DNA of 64,000 nt. Origin: Aristolochia californica (taxonomy: Eukaryota; Streptophyta; Magnoliopsida; Piperales; Aristolochiaceae). Location: NCBI GenBank assembly GCA_029961685.1, contig JARWKL010000005.1:13978164-14042163 (forward strand), in the 5' to 3' direction. Every line of letters begins with the position of its first letter. Within the stretch, counting starts at the first letter, position 1. Positions 16,851-30,680 of this stretch are shown here, piece after piece. The notes beneath the pieces are model-generated. The model had not been told where the DNA came from. It made no database searches and saw only the letters and a program-made list of their open reading frames with translations. The position numbers were made by a program, and so were the translations under genes.

Positions 16851-19769
16851 GAGTCAAAACTCAGTGAAAAATCGCCCACCTCCCCCTTTTACCAATGATT
16901 TCAAAACCTAAGATATAAAAACTAAAAAGAACTTACAATCTCTTAAAATTACTGGAATTCTTTGGAATTATCTCTCTCTAGATTTGTGCATTGTGCCTTT
17001 CCATTTTTTATGTATACTTTTTCATAAATCAATACTTTGAGTTTTTGCTCCCCCTTCATCCCGTAAACAAAAAAGGCAAATAATAAATCATTACAAAATG
17101 AAAATTTTAGATTTTACGTAGGGAGATTATTTAAAACAAAAACAAATGAAAGTAAAGAAAATTTATTCACACACCACAAATGAACACAAAAGTTTTGTTA
17201 TCCAAGTTTGGGAAATTCCACTTTTTTAACCCTAATAGCCTGAAATTTTATAAGAAAGATCTTTCTTCTACACATGTTTAAAAAATGGATATGCATGCTT
17301 GAAACATGTTAGAGATGCAAATGACTGATGCATCCAAAGCTTTTAAGGAGAATAACAAACGATCATTAAATTCTCCAGTGAATGTTAGCATATTTACCCG
17401 AGTCCAACAAGCTGTTATTTTACCCATTTACATAAAGCTGACCTAACAATCATACATGATTGTCAAGTGATTTATCATGCGTAAGTGGCTATATTTTTGT
17501 AAGAATTGACTTATGGATTGGGAGTCAACAGTATGTTAAAAATCCCCCGCCTGCCCATTATCCCGACGAATGCAAAACCTAAGATATAAAAACTAAATAG
17601 ATCTTTTAATTCCCTAAAATTTCAGAAACTCTTTGGAAATATCTCTCTCTTCATTTGTGCATTGTGCCTTTCAATTTTAGATGTATACTTTTTTCTTAAA
17701 TCAAAACTATGAGTTTTTGTTCTCCCTTCATCCTGTAAACAAAACACGCAAATAGATCACAACAAAATGAAAATTGTAGAGTTTATGTAAGGAGAAAATT
17801 TTAAAAAATAACAAATGTAAGTAAAGAAAATTTATTCACACACCACAAATGAACACAAAAGTTTGGTTATCCAAGTTTGGGAAATTCCACTAGATCAACA
17901 CAAGAAGCTTGGAATTTTATAAGAAAGAGATTTCTTCTACACATGTTTTAAAAATGGATATGCATGCTTGAAACATTTTAAAGATTCAAATAACCTATGG
18001 ATCCAAAGCTTTAAAGAGATTAAAAAACGCTCATTCAATTCTCTAGCGAACTTGCGGTGGGATATTTACCTGAGTAAAACAAGCCATTATTTTGCCCATT
18101 AACAAAAATCTGACCTAAAAATCATAGATGATTGCTAAAGTGATTTATCATGCGTAAAGGGCTATATTTTTGTAAGAAATGACTTATGGATTGGGAGTCA
18201 ACATGCAGTTAAAAATGTCCCGCTTCCTCCTTTTCCCGACGATTGCAAAACCTGAGATATAAAAACTAAAAAGAGCTTACAATCCCAAATAATTACAGAC
18301 ACTCTTTTGAATTATCTCTCTCTACATTTGTGCATTGTGCGTTTCCATTTTATATGTACACTTTTTTCTTAAATCAAAATATTGAGTTTTTCGCTCTCCC
18401 TTCATTCCATAAACAAAAAAGGCAAATAGAACAGAAAAAAATGAAAATTTTAGAGTTTATGTAGGAAAAAATTTAAAATAATAACAAATGTAAGTAAAGA
18501 AAATTTATTCATACACCACAGATGAAAAAAAAAACTATTTATCAGAGTTTGGCATATTCCACTAGTTCAATCGTAATAGCTTGGAAATTTATAAGAAAGA
18601 GATTTCTTCTACACATGTTTTAAAAGTGGATATGCAAGCTTGAAACATGTTAAAGATGCAAATGACCTATGGATCCAAAGCTTTTAAAGAGAATAACAAA
18701 GGCTCATTAAATTCTCCATTGAACATGCGGTGGGATATTTACCCGAGTCAAACAAGCCATTATTTTGCCCATTTACAAAAAGCTGACCTAACAATCATAG
18801 ATGATTGTAAAGTGATTTATCATGCGTAACGGGCTATAGTTTTGTAAGAAATGACTTATGGATTGGGAGTCAACACTTAGTTAAAAATGCCCCGCCTTCC
18901 CCTTTTCCCGATGATTGCAAAACCTAAGATATAAAAACTATAAAGAGCTTACAATCCCTAAAAATTATAGACACTCTTTGGAGTTACCTCTCTCTAAATT
19001 TGTGCATTGTGCCTTTCCATTTTAGATGTACACTTTTTTCTTAAATCAATACTTTGATTTTTTGCTCTCCCTTTATCCTGTAAACTAAAAAGGCAAATAG
19101 ATTGCAACAAAAAAAAATTTAGAGTTTATGTAGGGCGAAAATTTAAAACAATAAAAAATGTAAGTAAAGAAAATTTATTCACACACCACAAATGAACCCA
19201 AAAGTTTTGCTATCCAAGTTTTGGAAATTTCACCACTTCAACCTTAATAGCTTGAAAGTTTATAAGAAGGAGATTTCTTGTACACTTGTTTTAAAAATGG
19301 ATATGCATGCTTGAAACATTTTAACGATTCAAATGGCCTATGGATCCAAAGCTTTTAAAGAGAATAAAAAATGCTCATTAAATTCTCCACTGAACGTGCG
19401 GTGGCATATTTACCCAAGTCAATCGAGCCATTATTTTGCCCATTTACAAAAAGCTGACCTAACAATCATAGATGATTGTAAAGTGATTTATCATGCGTAA
19501 CGGGCTATATTTTTGTAAGAAATGACTTATGGATTGGGAGTCAACACTCAGTTAAAAATCTCCAGCCTCCCTCTTTTCTCGACGATTGCAAAACCTGAGA
19601 TATAAAAACTAAAAGGAGCTTACAATCCCTAAAAGTTATAGACACTCTTTGGAATTTTCTCTCTCTACATTTGAGCATTGTTCATTTCCATTTTAGATGT
19701 ACACTTTTTTTTTTAGATTAAAACTTTGAGTTTTCTCTCTCCCTTCATCTCGTAACTAAAACAGAAAAA

Positions 19770-19978
19770 TAGATCTCAACTAAATGAAAATTTTCGAGTT
19801 TATGTAGGGAGAAAATTTAAAACAATAACAAATGTAAGTAAAGAAAATTTATTCACACACCACAAATGAACACAACAAAATAAACAATTTAGAGTTTATG
19901 TAGCGAAAAAATTAAAAACTATAAATAATATAAGTAAAGAAAATTTATTCACACACCACAAATGAACTCAAAAGTTTT
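19770..19978 (+). repeat. Internal tandem duplication of about 105 bp in one monomer
   Basis: The stretch from GAGTTTATGTAG through ATTCACACACCACAAATGAA appears twice in a row, and the two copies differ at several bases. This lengthens the local step from about 672 to about 774 bp (19482 to 20256). Confidence 0.8.
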
Positions 19979-22900
19979 GTTATCCAAGTTTGGAAAATCC
20001 CACTAGTTTAACCCTAATAGCTTGGAATTTTATACGAAAGAGATTTCTTCTACACATGTTTTAAAAATGGATACGCACACTTGAAACATATTAAAGATGC
20101 AAATGGCCTATGGATCCAAAGGTTTTCAAGATAATAATAAACTCTCATTAAATTCTCTAGTGAATGTGCGATAGGATATTTGCCCGAGTCAAACAAACCA
20201 TTATTTTGTCCATTTACAAAAAGCTAACCAAACAATCATAGAATATTTTAAAGTTATTTATCATGCATAAAAGTCTATATTTTTGTAAGAAATGACATTT
20301 GGATTGGGATTGAACACTCCGTTAAAAATTCCCCGCCTCCCTCTTTTCCCGACAAATTAAAAACCTGAGATATAAAAATTAAAAAGAGCATACAATCCCA
20401 AAAAATTACAGACACTCTTTGGAATTATCTCTCTCTACATTTGTGCATTGTGCCTTTCCATTTTATGAGTACACTTTTTTCTTAAATCAAAACTTTGAGT
20501 TTTCGCTCTCCCTTCATCCCGTAAAAAAAAAGCCAAATAGATCACAAAAAATTGAAAATTTTAGAGTTTATGTATGGAGAAATTTTAAAACAATAACAAA
20601 TGTAAGTAAAGAAAATTTATTCACATACCACAAATGAACACAAAAGTTTTGTTATCCAAATTTAGGAAATTCCACTAGTTAACCCCTAATAGCTTGAAAT
20701 TTTATAAGAAAGAGATTTCTTCTACACATGTTTTAGAAATGAATATGCATGCAAGAAACATGTTAAAGATGCAAATGACCTATGGATCCAAAGCTTTTAA
20801 AGAGAATAACAAACGCTCATTAAATTCTCCAGTGCACGTGCGGTGGAATATTTACCTGAGTCATACAAGCCATTATTTTGCCCATTTTAAAAAAGCTGAC
20901 CTAACAATCATAGATGATTCTAAAGTGATTTATCATGCATAATGGGCTATATATTTGTAAGAAACGATTTATGGATTGGGACTCAACACTCAGTTAAAAA
21001 ACCCCCTCCTCCCCCTTTTCCCGACAACTGCAAAACCTCTGATATAAAAACTAAAGAGAGATCACAATCCAAAAAAATTGGAGACACCCTTTCGAATTAT
21101 CTCTCTGTACATTTGTGCATTGTGCCTTTCCATTTTAGGAGTACACCTTTTTCTTAAATCAAAACATTGAGTTTTCACTCTCTCTTCATCCCGTAAACAA
21201 ACAAGGCAAATAGATAACAACAAAATGAAAATTTTAGAGTTTATGTGGGGAGAAAATTTAAAATAATAAAAAATGTAAGTAAAAAAAATTTATTCACACA
21301 CCATAATTGAACACAAAAGTTTTGTTATTCAAGTTTTGGAAATTCCACTAGTTCAACCCTAATAGCTTGGAATTTAATAAGAAAGAGATTTCTTCAACAC
21401 ATGTTTTAAAAATGGATATGCATGAAACTTGTTAAAGATGCAAATGAGCTATGGATCCAAAGCTTTTAAAGAGAATAACAAAGGCACATTAAATTCTCCA
21501 GTGAACGTGCGGTGGAATATTTACCCAAGTCAAACAAGCCATTATTTTGCCCATTTACAAAAAGCTGACCTAACAATCATAGATGATTGTAAAGTGATTT
21601 ATCAAGTGTAATAGGCTACATTTTTTAAAGAAATGACTTATGGATTGGGAGTCAACACTCAGTTAAAAATCCCCCGCCCCTTTTCCCGATGATTGCAAAA
21701 CCTTAGATATAAAAACAAAAAAGATCTTACAATCCCAAAAATATAGAGACACTCTGTGGAATTATCTCCCTCTACATTTGTGCATTGTGCATTTCCATTT
21801 TGGATATATACTTTTTTCTTACATCAAAACTTTAAGTTTTCGCTCTCCCTTCATCCCGTAAAAAAAAAGGCAAATAGATCAGAACAAAATGAAAATTTTA
21901 GAGTTTATGTATGGAAAAAATTTAAAAAAAAAACAAAATGTAACTAAAGGACACAAAATGAACACAAAAGTTTAATTATCCAAGTTTGGGAAATTCCACC
22001 AGTTCAACCCGAATAGCTTGGTATTTTATAAGAAAGATATTTCATATACACATGTTTTAAAAATGGATAGGCATGCTTGAATCATGTTAAAGATGAAAAT
22101 GACCTATGGCCCCAAACATTTTAAAGAAAAATAACAAACGCTCAAAAGAAAAATAACAAACGCTCATTTTATTTGTCAACTGAACGTGCGGTGGGATATT
22201 TACCCGAGTCAAACACGCCATTATTTTGACCATTTAAAAAAAGTTGACTTAACAATCATTGATGATTGTAAAGTGACTTAACATGCATAACGGGCTAGGA
22301 TTTTGTAAGAAATAACTTATGGATTGGGAGTCAACCAGTTAAAAATCCCCTGCCTCCCCCTTTTCCCGATGATTGCAAAATCTAATATATAAAAACTAAA
22401 AAGAGTTTACAATCCCTAAAAATTCCAGAAACTCTTTGGAATTATCTCTCTCAACATTTTTGCACTGTGCATTTCCATTTTAGATGTATATTTTTTTCTT
22501 AAATAAAACTTTGAGGGTTCGCTTTCCCTTCATGCCATAAAAAAAAAATGGCAAATTGATCACAACAAAAAGAAAATTATAGAGTTTATGTATGGAAAAA
22601 TTTTAAAAAACAACAAAATTTAAGTAAATAAAATTTATTAGCACACTACAAATGAACACAAAAGTTTTGTTATCCAAGTTTGGGAAATTCTACTAGTTCA
22701 ACCCTAATAGCTTAGAATTTTATAAGAAAGAGATTTCTTCTACACATGTTTTAAAAATGGATATGCATGCTTCAAACATGTTAAATATGCAAATGACCTA
22801 TGGATCCGAATCTTTTAAAGAGAATAACAAACGCGCATTAAATTCTCTAGTGAACGTGCGGTGGGACATTTATCCAAGTAAAACAAGCCATTTTTTCCCA

Positions 22901-25900
22901 TTTACAAAAAGCTGACCTAACAGTAATAGATATCGTAAAGTGATTTTTCATGCGTAACTGGGTATATTTTTGTAAGAAATGACTTATGGATTGGGACTCA
23001 ACACTTAGTTAAAAATCCCCCACCTCCCTCTTTTCTCGACTATTGCAAAACCTGAGAAATAAAAATTTAAAAGAGCTAACAATCCCAAAACATTACAGAC
23101 ACTCTTTGAAAATTATCTCTCTCTACTTTTGTCCATTGTGCATTTCCATTTCAAATGTACACTTTTTTCTTAAATCAAAACTTTGAGTTTTTTCTCTCCC
23201 TTCAACCCGTAAACAAAAAAGGCAAATAGATCTAAACAAAAAGAAATTTACAGAGTTTATGTAGGGAGAAAATTTAAAACAATAAAAAATGTAAGTAAAG
23301 AAAATTTATTCACACACCACAAATGAACACAAAAGTTTTTTTATCCAAGTTTGGAAAATACCACTAGTTCAACCCTAATAGCTTGGAATTTTATAAGAAA
23401 GAAATTTCTTATACACATGTTTTAAAAATGGATATGCATGCTTGAAACATGTTAAAGATGCAAATGACCTATGGATCCAAAGCTTTTAAAGAGAATAAAA
23501 AACGCTCATGAAATTCTCTAGTGAACGCGCGGTGGGATATTTACCCGAGTCAAACAATCCATTATTTTGCCCATTTACAAAAAGCTGACCTATCATTCAT
23601 AGATGTTCGTAAAGTGATTTATCATGCCTAATGGGATATATTATTGTAAGAAATGACTTATGGATATGGAGTAAAATCTCAGATAAAAATCCCCCACCTC
23701 CCCCTTTTCTAGAAGATGCAAAACTTGAGATATAAAAACTAAATGGAGCTTACAATCTAAAAATATTAGAGACACTCTTTCGAATTATCTCTCTGTACAT
23801 TTGTGCTTTGTGCCTTTCCATTTTAGGAGTACATCTTTTTCTTAAATCAAAACTTTGAGTTTTTGCTATGCCTTCATCCCATAAACAAACAAGGCAAATA
23901 GATCACAACAAAATGAAATTTTAGAGTTTACGTGGGGAGAAAATTTAAAACAATAACAAATGTAAGTAAAGAAAATCTATTCACACACCATAATTGAACA
24001 CAAAATTTTTGTTATCTAAGTTTGGGAAAGTCCACTTGTTCAACCCTAATCGCTTAGAATTTTATAAGAAAGATATTTCTTCTACACATGTTTTAAAAAT
24101 GGAAATGCATGCTTGAAAAATGTTAAAAATGCAAATGACCTATGGAACCAAAGCTTTTAAAGAGAATAACAAACTCTCATTAAATTCTAAAGTGAAGGTA
24201 CAGTGGGATATTTACCCGATTCAAACAAGCCATTATTTTGCCCATTTACAAAAAGTTGACCTAACAATCAAAGATAATTTTCAAGTGATTTATCATGCGT
24301 AACGGGCTATATTTTTGTAAGAAATGACTTATGGATTGGCAGTCAACATTCAGTTAAAAATCCCCCGCCTCTCCCTTTTCCCAACGATTGCAAAACTTGA
24401 GGTATAAAATCTAAAAAGGGCTTACAATCCCTAAAAATTAATGACACTCTTTCGAATTATCTCTCTCTATAATTGTGCATTGCGCCTTTCCATTTTAGAT
24501 GTACACTTTATTCTTAAATCAAAACTTTGAGTTGTCGCTCTCCCTTCATCCAGTAAACAAAAAAGCCAACTAGATCAAAACAAAATGAAAATTTTAGAGT
24601 TTTTGTAGGGAGAAAATTTAAAACAATAACAAATGTAAGTAAAGAAATTTTAAACATACACTAGAAATGAACACAAAATTTTTGCTACGCAAATTTGGGA
24701 AATTCCACGAGTTCTACCCTAATAGCTTGGAATTTTATAAGAAAGAGATTTCTTCTACACATGTTTGAAAAATGGATATGCATGCATGAAACATATTAAA
24801 TATGCAAATGACCTATGGATCCAAAGCTTTTAAAGAGAATAACAAACGCGCATTAGATTCTCCAGTGAAAGTGCGGTGGGATATTTACCCAAGTCAAACA
24901 AGCCAATATTTTGGCCATTTACAAAAAGCTGACCTAACAATCATAGATATCATAAAGTGATTTATCATGCGTAACGGGCTATATTTTTGTAAGAAATGAC
25001 TTATGGATTGGGAGTCAATGCTCAGTTAAAAATCCCCCGCCTCCCTCTTTTCATGACAATTGCAAAAACTGAGATATAAAAACTAAAAAGAGCTAACAAT
25101 CCCAAAACATTATAGACACTCTTTCAATTATCTCTTTATACTTTTGTGCATTGTGCATTTCCATTTTAGATGTACATTTTTTTCTTAAATCAAAACTTTG
25201 AGTTTTTGCATTCCCTTCATCCCGTAAACAAAAATAACAAATAGATCGAAACGAAATGAAAATTTAAGAGTTTATGCAATTGGAAGTACAGAAAATTTAT
25301 TCACACACCACAAATGAACACATAAGTTTTTTTATCCAAGTTTGGGAAATTCCACTGGTTCAACCCTAATAGCTTGGAATTTTATAAGAAAGAGATTTCT
25401 TCTACACATGTTTTAAAAATGGATATGCATGCTTGAAACATGTTGAAGAAGCAAATGACCTATGGATCCAATGCTTTTAAAGAGAATAACAAACGCTCAT
25501 TAAATTCTCCAATAAACGTGCGGTGGGATACTTACCCAAGTCAAACAATCCATTATTTTGCTCATTTACAAAAAGATGACCTAACAATCATAGATGATCG
25601 TAAAGTGATTTATCATGCGTAATGGGCTATATTATTGTAAGAAATGACTTTTGGATTGGGAGTCAACACTCAGTTAAAAATTCCCCGATTCCCCCTTTTC
25701 CCAATGATTGCAAAACCTGAGATATAAAAACTAAATAGAGCTTACAATCCAAAAAAAAATGAGACACTCTTTTGAATTTTCAGTCTGTACATTTGTGCAT
25801 TGTGACTTTCCATTTTTGGAGTATACCTTTTTCTTAAATCAAAACATTGAGTTTTCGCTCTCCCTTCATCCCGTAAACAAAAAAGGCAAATAAATCATAA

Positions 25901-26744
25901 GAAAATGAAAATTTTAGTGTTTACGTGGTGAGAAAATTTAAAACAATAAAAAATGTAAGTAAAGAAAATTTATTCACACACCATAATCGAACACACAAGT
26001 TTTGTTATCCAAGTTTTGGAAATTCCACTAGTTCAACTTTAATAGCTTGGAATTTTATCAGAAAGAGATTTCTTCAACACATGTTTTAAAAATGGATATG
26101 CATGCTTGAAACATGTTAAAGATGCAAATGACCTATGGATCCAAAACTTTTAAAGAGAATAACTAACGCTCATTAAATTCTCCAGTGAACGCACAGTGGG
26201 ATATTTACCCGAGTCAAACAATCCATTATTTTGCCACATTACAAAAAGTTGACCTAACAATCATAGAAGATTGTAAATTGATTTATCATGCGTAACGGGC
26301 TATATTTTTGTAAAAAATGACTTATGGATTGGGTCTCAACACAGTTAAAAAACCCCCGCCTCCCCCTTTTACCGACGATTGCAAAACCTCAGATATAAAA
26401 CCTAAATAGAGCTTACAATCCAAAAAAATTAGAGACACTCTTTCGAATTGTCTCTCTGTACATTTGTGGATTGTGCCTTTCAAATTTAGGAGTACACCTT
26501 TTTCTTAAATCTAAACATTGAGTTTTCGCTCTCCCTTCATCCTGTAAACAAACAAGGCAAATAGATCATAAAAAAATTAAAATTTTAGAGTTTACATGGG
26601 GAGAAAATTTAAAACTATAACAAATGTTAGTTAAGAAAATTTATTCACACACCATAATTGAACACAAAAGAGTTTTTATCCAAGTTTTGGAAATTCCACT
26701 AGTTCTACCCTAATAGCTTGGAATTTTATAAGAAAGCGATTTCT

Positions 26745-26790
26745 TCTACACTTGTTTTAAAAATGACCTAACAATCATAGATATCATAAA
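26745..26790 (+). other. Internal deletion junction in a monomer (about 155-160 bp lost)
   Basis: GTTTTAAAAATG joins directly to ACCTAACAATCATAG, skipping the block that normally lies between. The local step drops to about 515 bp. AAAA and ATGA-type microhomology is present at the join. Confidence 0.75.
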
Positions 26791-27945
26791 GTGATTTATT
26801 ATGCGTAACGAGCAAGATTTTTGTAAGAAATGACTTATGGATTGGGAGTCAACGCTCAATTAAAAATCCCCAGCCTCCCTCTTTTCTCGACTATTGCAAA
26901 AACTGATATATAAAAACTAAAAAGAGCTAACAATCCAAAAACATTACATACCCTCTTTTAAATTATCTCTCTCTACTTTTGTGCATTGTGCATTTCCATT
27001 TCAGATGTACACTTTTTTCTTAAATCAAAACTTTGAGTTTTCGCTCTCCCTTCATCCCGTAAACAAAAAAACCAAATAGATCAAAACAAAATAAAAATTT
27101 AAGAGTTTATGCTAATGTAAGTACAAAAAATTTATTCGCACACCACAAATGAACACAAAAGTTATGTTATCCAAGTTTGGGAAATTCCACTTGTTCAACC
27201 CTAGTAGCTTAGAATTTTATCAGAAAGAGATTTCTTCTACATATGTTTTAAAAATGGATATGCGTGCTTGAAAAATGTTAAAATGCAAATAACCTATAGA
27301 TCCAAAGCTTTTAAAGAGAATAACAAACGCTCATTAAATTCTCAAGTGAATGTACGGTGGGATATTTACCCGAGTCAAACAAGCCATTATTTTGCCCATG
27401 TACAAAAAGCTGACCTAACAATCATAGATGATTTTAAAGTGGTTTATCATGCGTAAAGGGCTATATTTTTGTATGAAATAACTTATGGATTAGCAGTCAA
27501 CATTCCTTTAAAAATCCCCCGCCCCTCCTTTTCCCAATGATTGCATAACCTGAGATATAAAATCTAAAAAGAGCTTACAATCCTTAAAAATTAAAGACAC
27601 TCTTTGGAATTATCTCTCTCTACAATTATGCATTGTGTCTTTCCATTTTAGATGAACACTTTATTCTGAAATCAAAACTTTGAGTTTTCGCTCTCCCTTC
27701 ATCCCATAAACAAAATAGGCAACTAGATCACAACACAATGAAAATGTTAGAGTTCATGCATGGAAAAAATTTAAAAAAATAAAAAATGTAAGTAAAGAAA
27801 ATTTATTAACACACCATAAATGAACACAAAAGTTTTGTCATCCAAGTTTGGGAAATTCCATTAGTTACACCCTAATAGCTTGGAATTTTATAAGAAAGAG
27901 ATTTCTTCTACACATGTTTTAAAAATGGATATGCATGCTTGAAAC

Positions 27946-28619
27946 ATGTTAAAGATGAAAATGACCTATAGATCCAAAGCTTTTGAAGAGAATAACAAAC
28001 GCTCATTAAATTCTCAACTGAACATGCGGTGGGATATTTACCCTAGTCAAACATGCCATTATTTCGCCCATTTTAAAAAAACTGACCTAACAATCATAGA
28101 TGATTGTAAAGTGATTTATCATGCGTAACGGGCTATATATTTTTTAAGAAATGACTTAAGGATTGAATGTGAACACTCAGTTAAAAATCCTCCACCTCCC
28201 CCTTTTCTCGACGATTGCAAAACCTAATATATAAAAACTAAAATGAGTTTACAATCCCTAAAAATTACCGACACTCGTTGGAATTATCTCTCTCTACATT
28301 TGTACATTGTGCATATCTATTTCAGATATATACTTTTTTCTTAAATTAAAACATTGAGTTTTACCTCTCCTTTCATCCTGTAAACAAAAAAGCCAAATAG
28401 ATCACAACAAAATGAAAATTTTAGAGTTTTTGTATGGAAAAAATTTAAAACAACAACAAATGTAAGTAAAGAAAATTTATTCGCACACCACAAACGAACA
28501 CAAAAGTTATACTATCCAATTTTTGGAAATTCCACAAGTTCAACCCTAATAGGATGGAATTTTATAAGAAAGAGATTTCTTCTACACATGTTTTAAAAAT
28601 GGATATGCATGCTTGAAAC
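27946..28619 (+). repeat. Representative satellite monomer (674 bp)
   Basis: One step of the array, used here to map recurring parts. An interrupted dyad lies just before it: ACATGTTT (27912-27919) and AAACATGT (27942-27949), around GATATGCATGC. An 18-bp palindrome with 8-bp arms, ACAATCAT-AG-ATGATTGT, stands at 28090-28107. A C-rich run is at 28189-28206, a TATATAAAAA at 28228-28237 and a TC run ATCTCTCTCTAC at 28286-28297. The second half is A-rich. These parts recur in most monomers in both orientations. Confidence 0.85.
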
Positions 28620-30644
28620 ATGTTAAAGATGCAAATGACCAATGGATCCAAACTTTTTAAAGAGAAGAAAAAACGCTCATTAAATTCTCAAGTGAACGTG
28701 CGGTGCGATATTTACCTAAGTCAAACAAGCCATTATTTTGCGCATTTACAAAAAGCTGACCTTACAATCACAGATGATTGTAAAGTGATTTATCTTGCAT
28801 AACAGCCAATATTTTTTTATGAAATGACTTATGGATTGGGAGGCAACACTCAGTTAAAAATCCTCCGCCTCCCCCTTTTCCCAACGATAGCAAAACCTAG
28901 TATACAAAACCTAAAAAGAGTTTACAATCCCTAAAAATTACAGACACCCTTTAGAATTATCTCTCACTACATTTGTGCATTATGCATTTCTATTTTACAT
29001 GTATAATTTTTTCCGGAAATCAAAATTTTGAGTTTTCTCTCTCCCTTCATCCGGTAAAAAAAAGGGCAAGTAGATCACAACAAAATAAAAATTTTAGAGT
29101 TTATGTGGGGAGAAAATTTAAACCAATAACAAATGTAAGTAAAGAAAATTTATTCACACACCACAAATGAACACAAAAGTTTTTTTATCCAAGTTTGGGA
29201 ATTTCCTCTCGTTCAACCCTAATAGCATGGAATTTTATATGGAAGAGATTTCTTCTACACATGTTTTAAAACTGGATATGCTTGATTGAAACAAGTTAAA
29301 GATGCAAAGGACCTATGGATCCAAAGCTTTTAAAGAGAATAAAAAATGGTCATTAAATTCTCCAGTGAATGTGCGGTGAGATATTTAGTGGAGTCAACGC
29401 AAGCCATTATATCACCTATTTAAAAAAATCTGACCTAACAATCATTGATGATTTTAAAGTGATTTATCATGTGTAACGGGCTATATTTATTTTAGAAATG
29501 ACTTATGGATTGGGAGTCAACACTCAGTTAAAAATCCCCCGCCTCTCCCTTTTCCCAATGATTGCAAAATTTGAGATATAAAAACTAAAAAGAGCTTAAA
29601 ATGCCTAAAAACTATAGACACTCTTTTGAATTATCTCTCTCTACATTTGTACATTATGTCTTTCCATTTTAGATGTACACTTTTTTCTTCAATCAAAACT
29701 TTCAGTTTTTGCACTCCTTTCATCCCGAACACAAAAAAGGCAAATAGATCACAACAAAAGGAAATATTTTAGAGTTTATGTATGGAGAAATTTAAAACAA
29801 TAAAAACTGTAAGTAAAGAAAAAATTTTCACACACCACAAAAAAACACAAAAGCTTTGTTATCCAAGTTTGGGAAATTCCACTAGTTCAACCCTAGAAGC
29901 TTAAAATTTTATATGAAAGAGATTTCTTCTACACATGTTTCAAAAATGGATATGCATGTTTGAAAGATGTTAAAGATGCAAATGGCATATGGATCTAAAG
30001 GTTTTAAAGAGAGTAATAAATGCCCATTAAATTCTCCAATGAACGTGTAGTGGGATATCAACCCGAGTCAAACAAGCCATTATTTTGCCTATTTACAAAA
30101 ATTTGACCTAACAATCTTAGATGATTGTAAAGTGATTTATCATCTGTAACGGGCTATATTTTTTTAATAAATAACTTAAGGATTGGGAGTCAACACACAG
30201 TTAAAAATCCCACTCCTCCCCCTTTTCTCGACAATTGCAAAACATGAGATTTAAAAACTAAAAAGATGTACATTTTTTTCTCTACATTTGTGCATTGTGC
30301 CTTTATATTTTAGATGTACACTTTTTTCTTAAATCAAAACTTTGTGTTTTCGCTCTCCCTTCATCCTGTAAAAAAAGGGCAAATTGGAACAAAATGAAAA
30401 TTTTATAGTTTAAGTAGGGAGAAATTTTAAAAAAATAAAAAATGGAAGTAAAGAAAATTTATTCACACACCAGAAATGAACACAAAAGTTTTGTTATCCA
30501 AGTTTGGAAAATTCCACTAGCTCAACCCTAACAACTTGTAATTTTATAAGAAAGAGATTTCTTCTACACATGTTTTAAAAATGGATAGGCATGCATGAAA
30601 CATGTTAAATATGTAAATGGCCTATGGATCCAAAACTTTTAAAG

Positions 30645-30680
30645 ATAATAACAAACGCTCAGTTAAAATTCCCCCGCCTC
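30645..30680 (+). other. Internal deletion junction (about 200 bp lost)
   Basis: AATAACAAACGCTCA runs straight into GTTAAAATTCCCCC. The normal sequence would be CGCTCATTAAATT followed later by CACTCAGTTAAAAA. The shared CTCA marks a likely microhomology join. The palindrome and the GTGATTTATCATG anchor are missing from this monomer. Confidence 0.8.

Noticed and set aside
18647..18829. Recurring 60-codon frame (MLKMQMTYGSKAF and so on) in many satellite monomers, both arrays
   Set aside because: It is open in roughly a third of monomers only, and the rest carry stops or shifts at random places. A consensus without a stop over 180 nt in a satellite diverged by about 10-15% gives this pattern without selection. 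No domain is recognisable.
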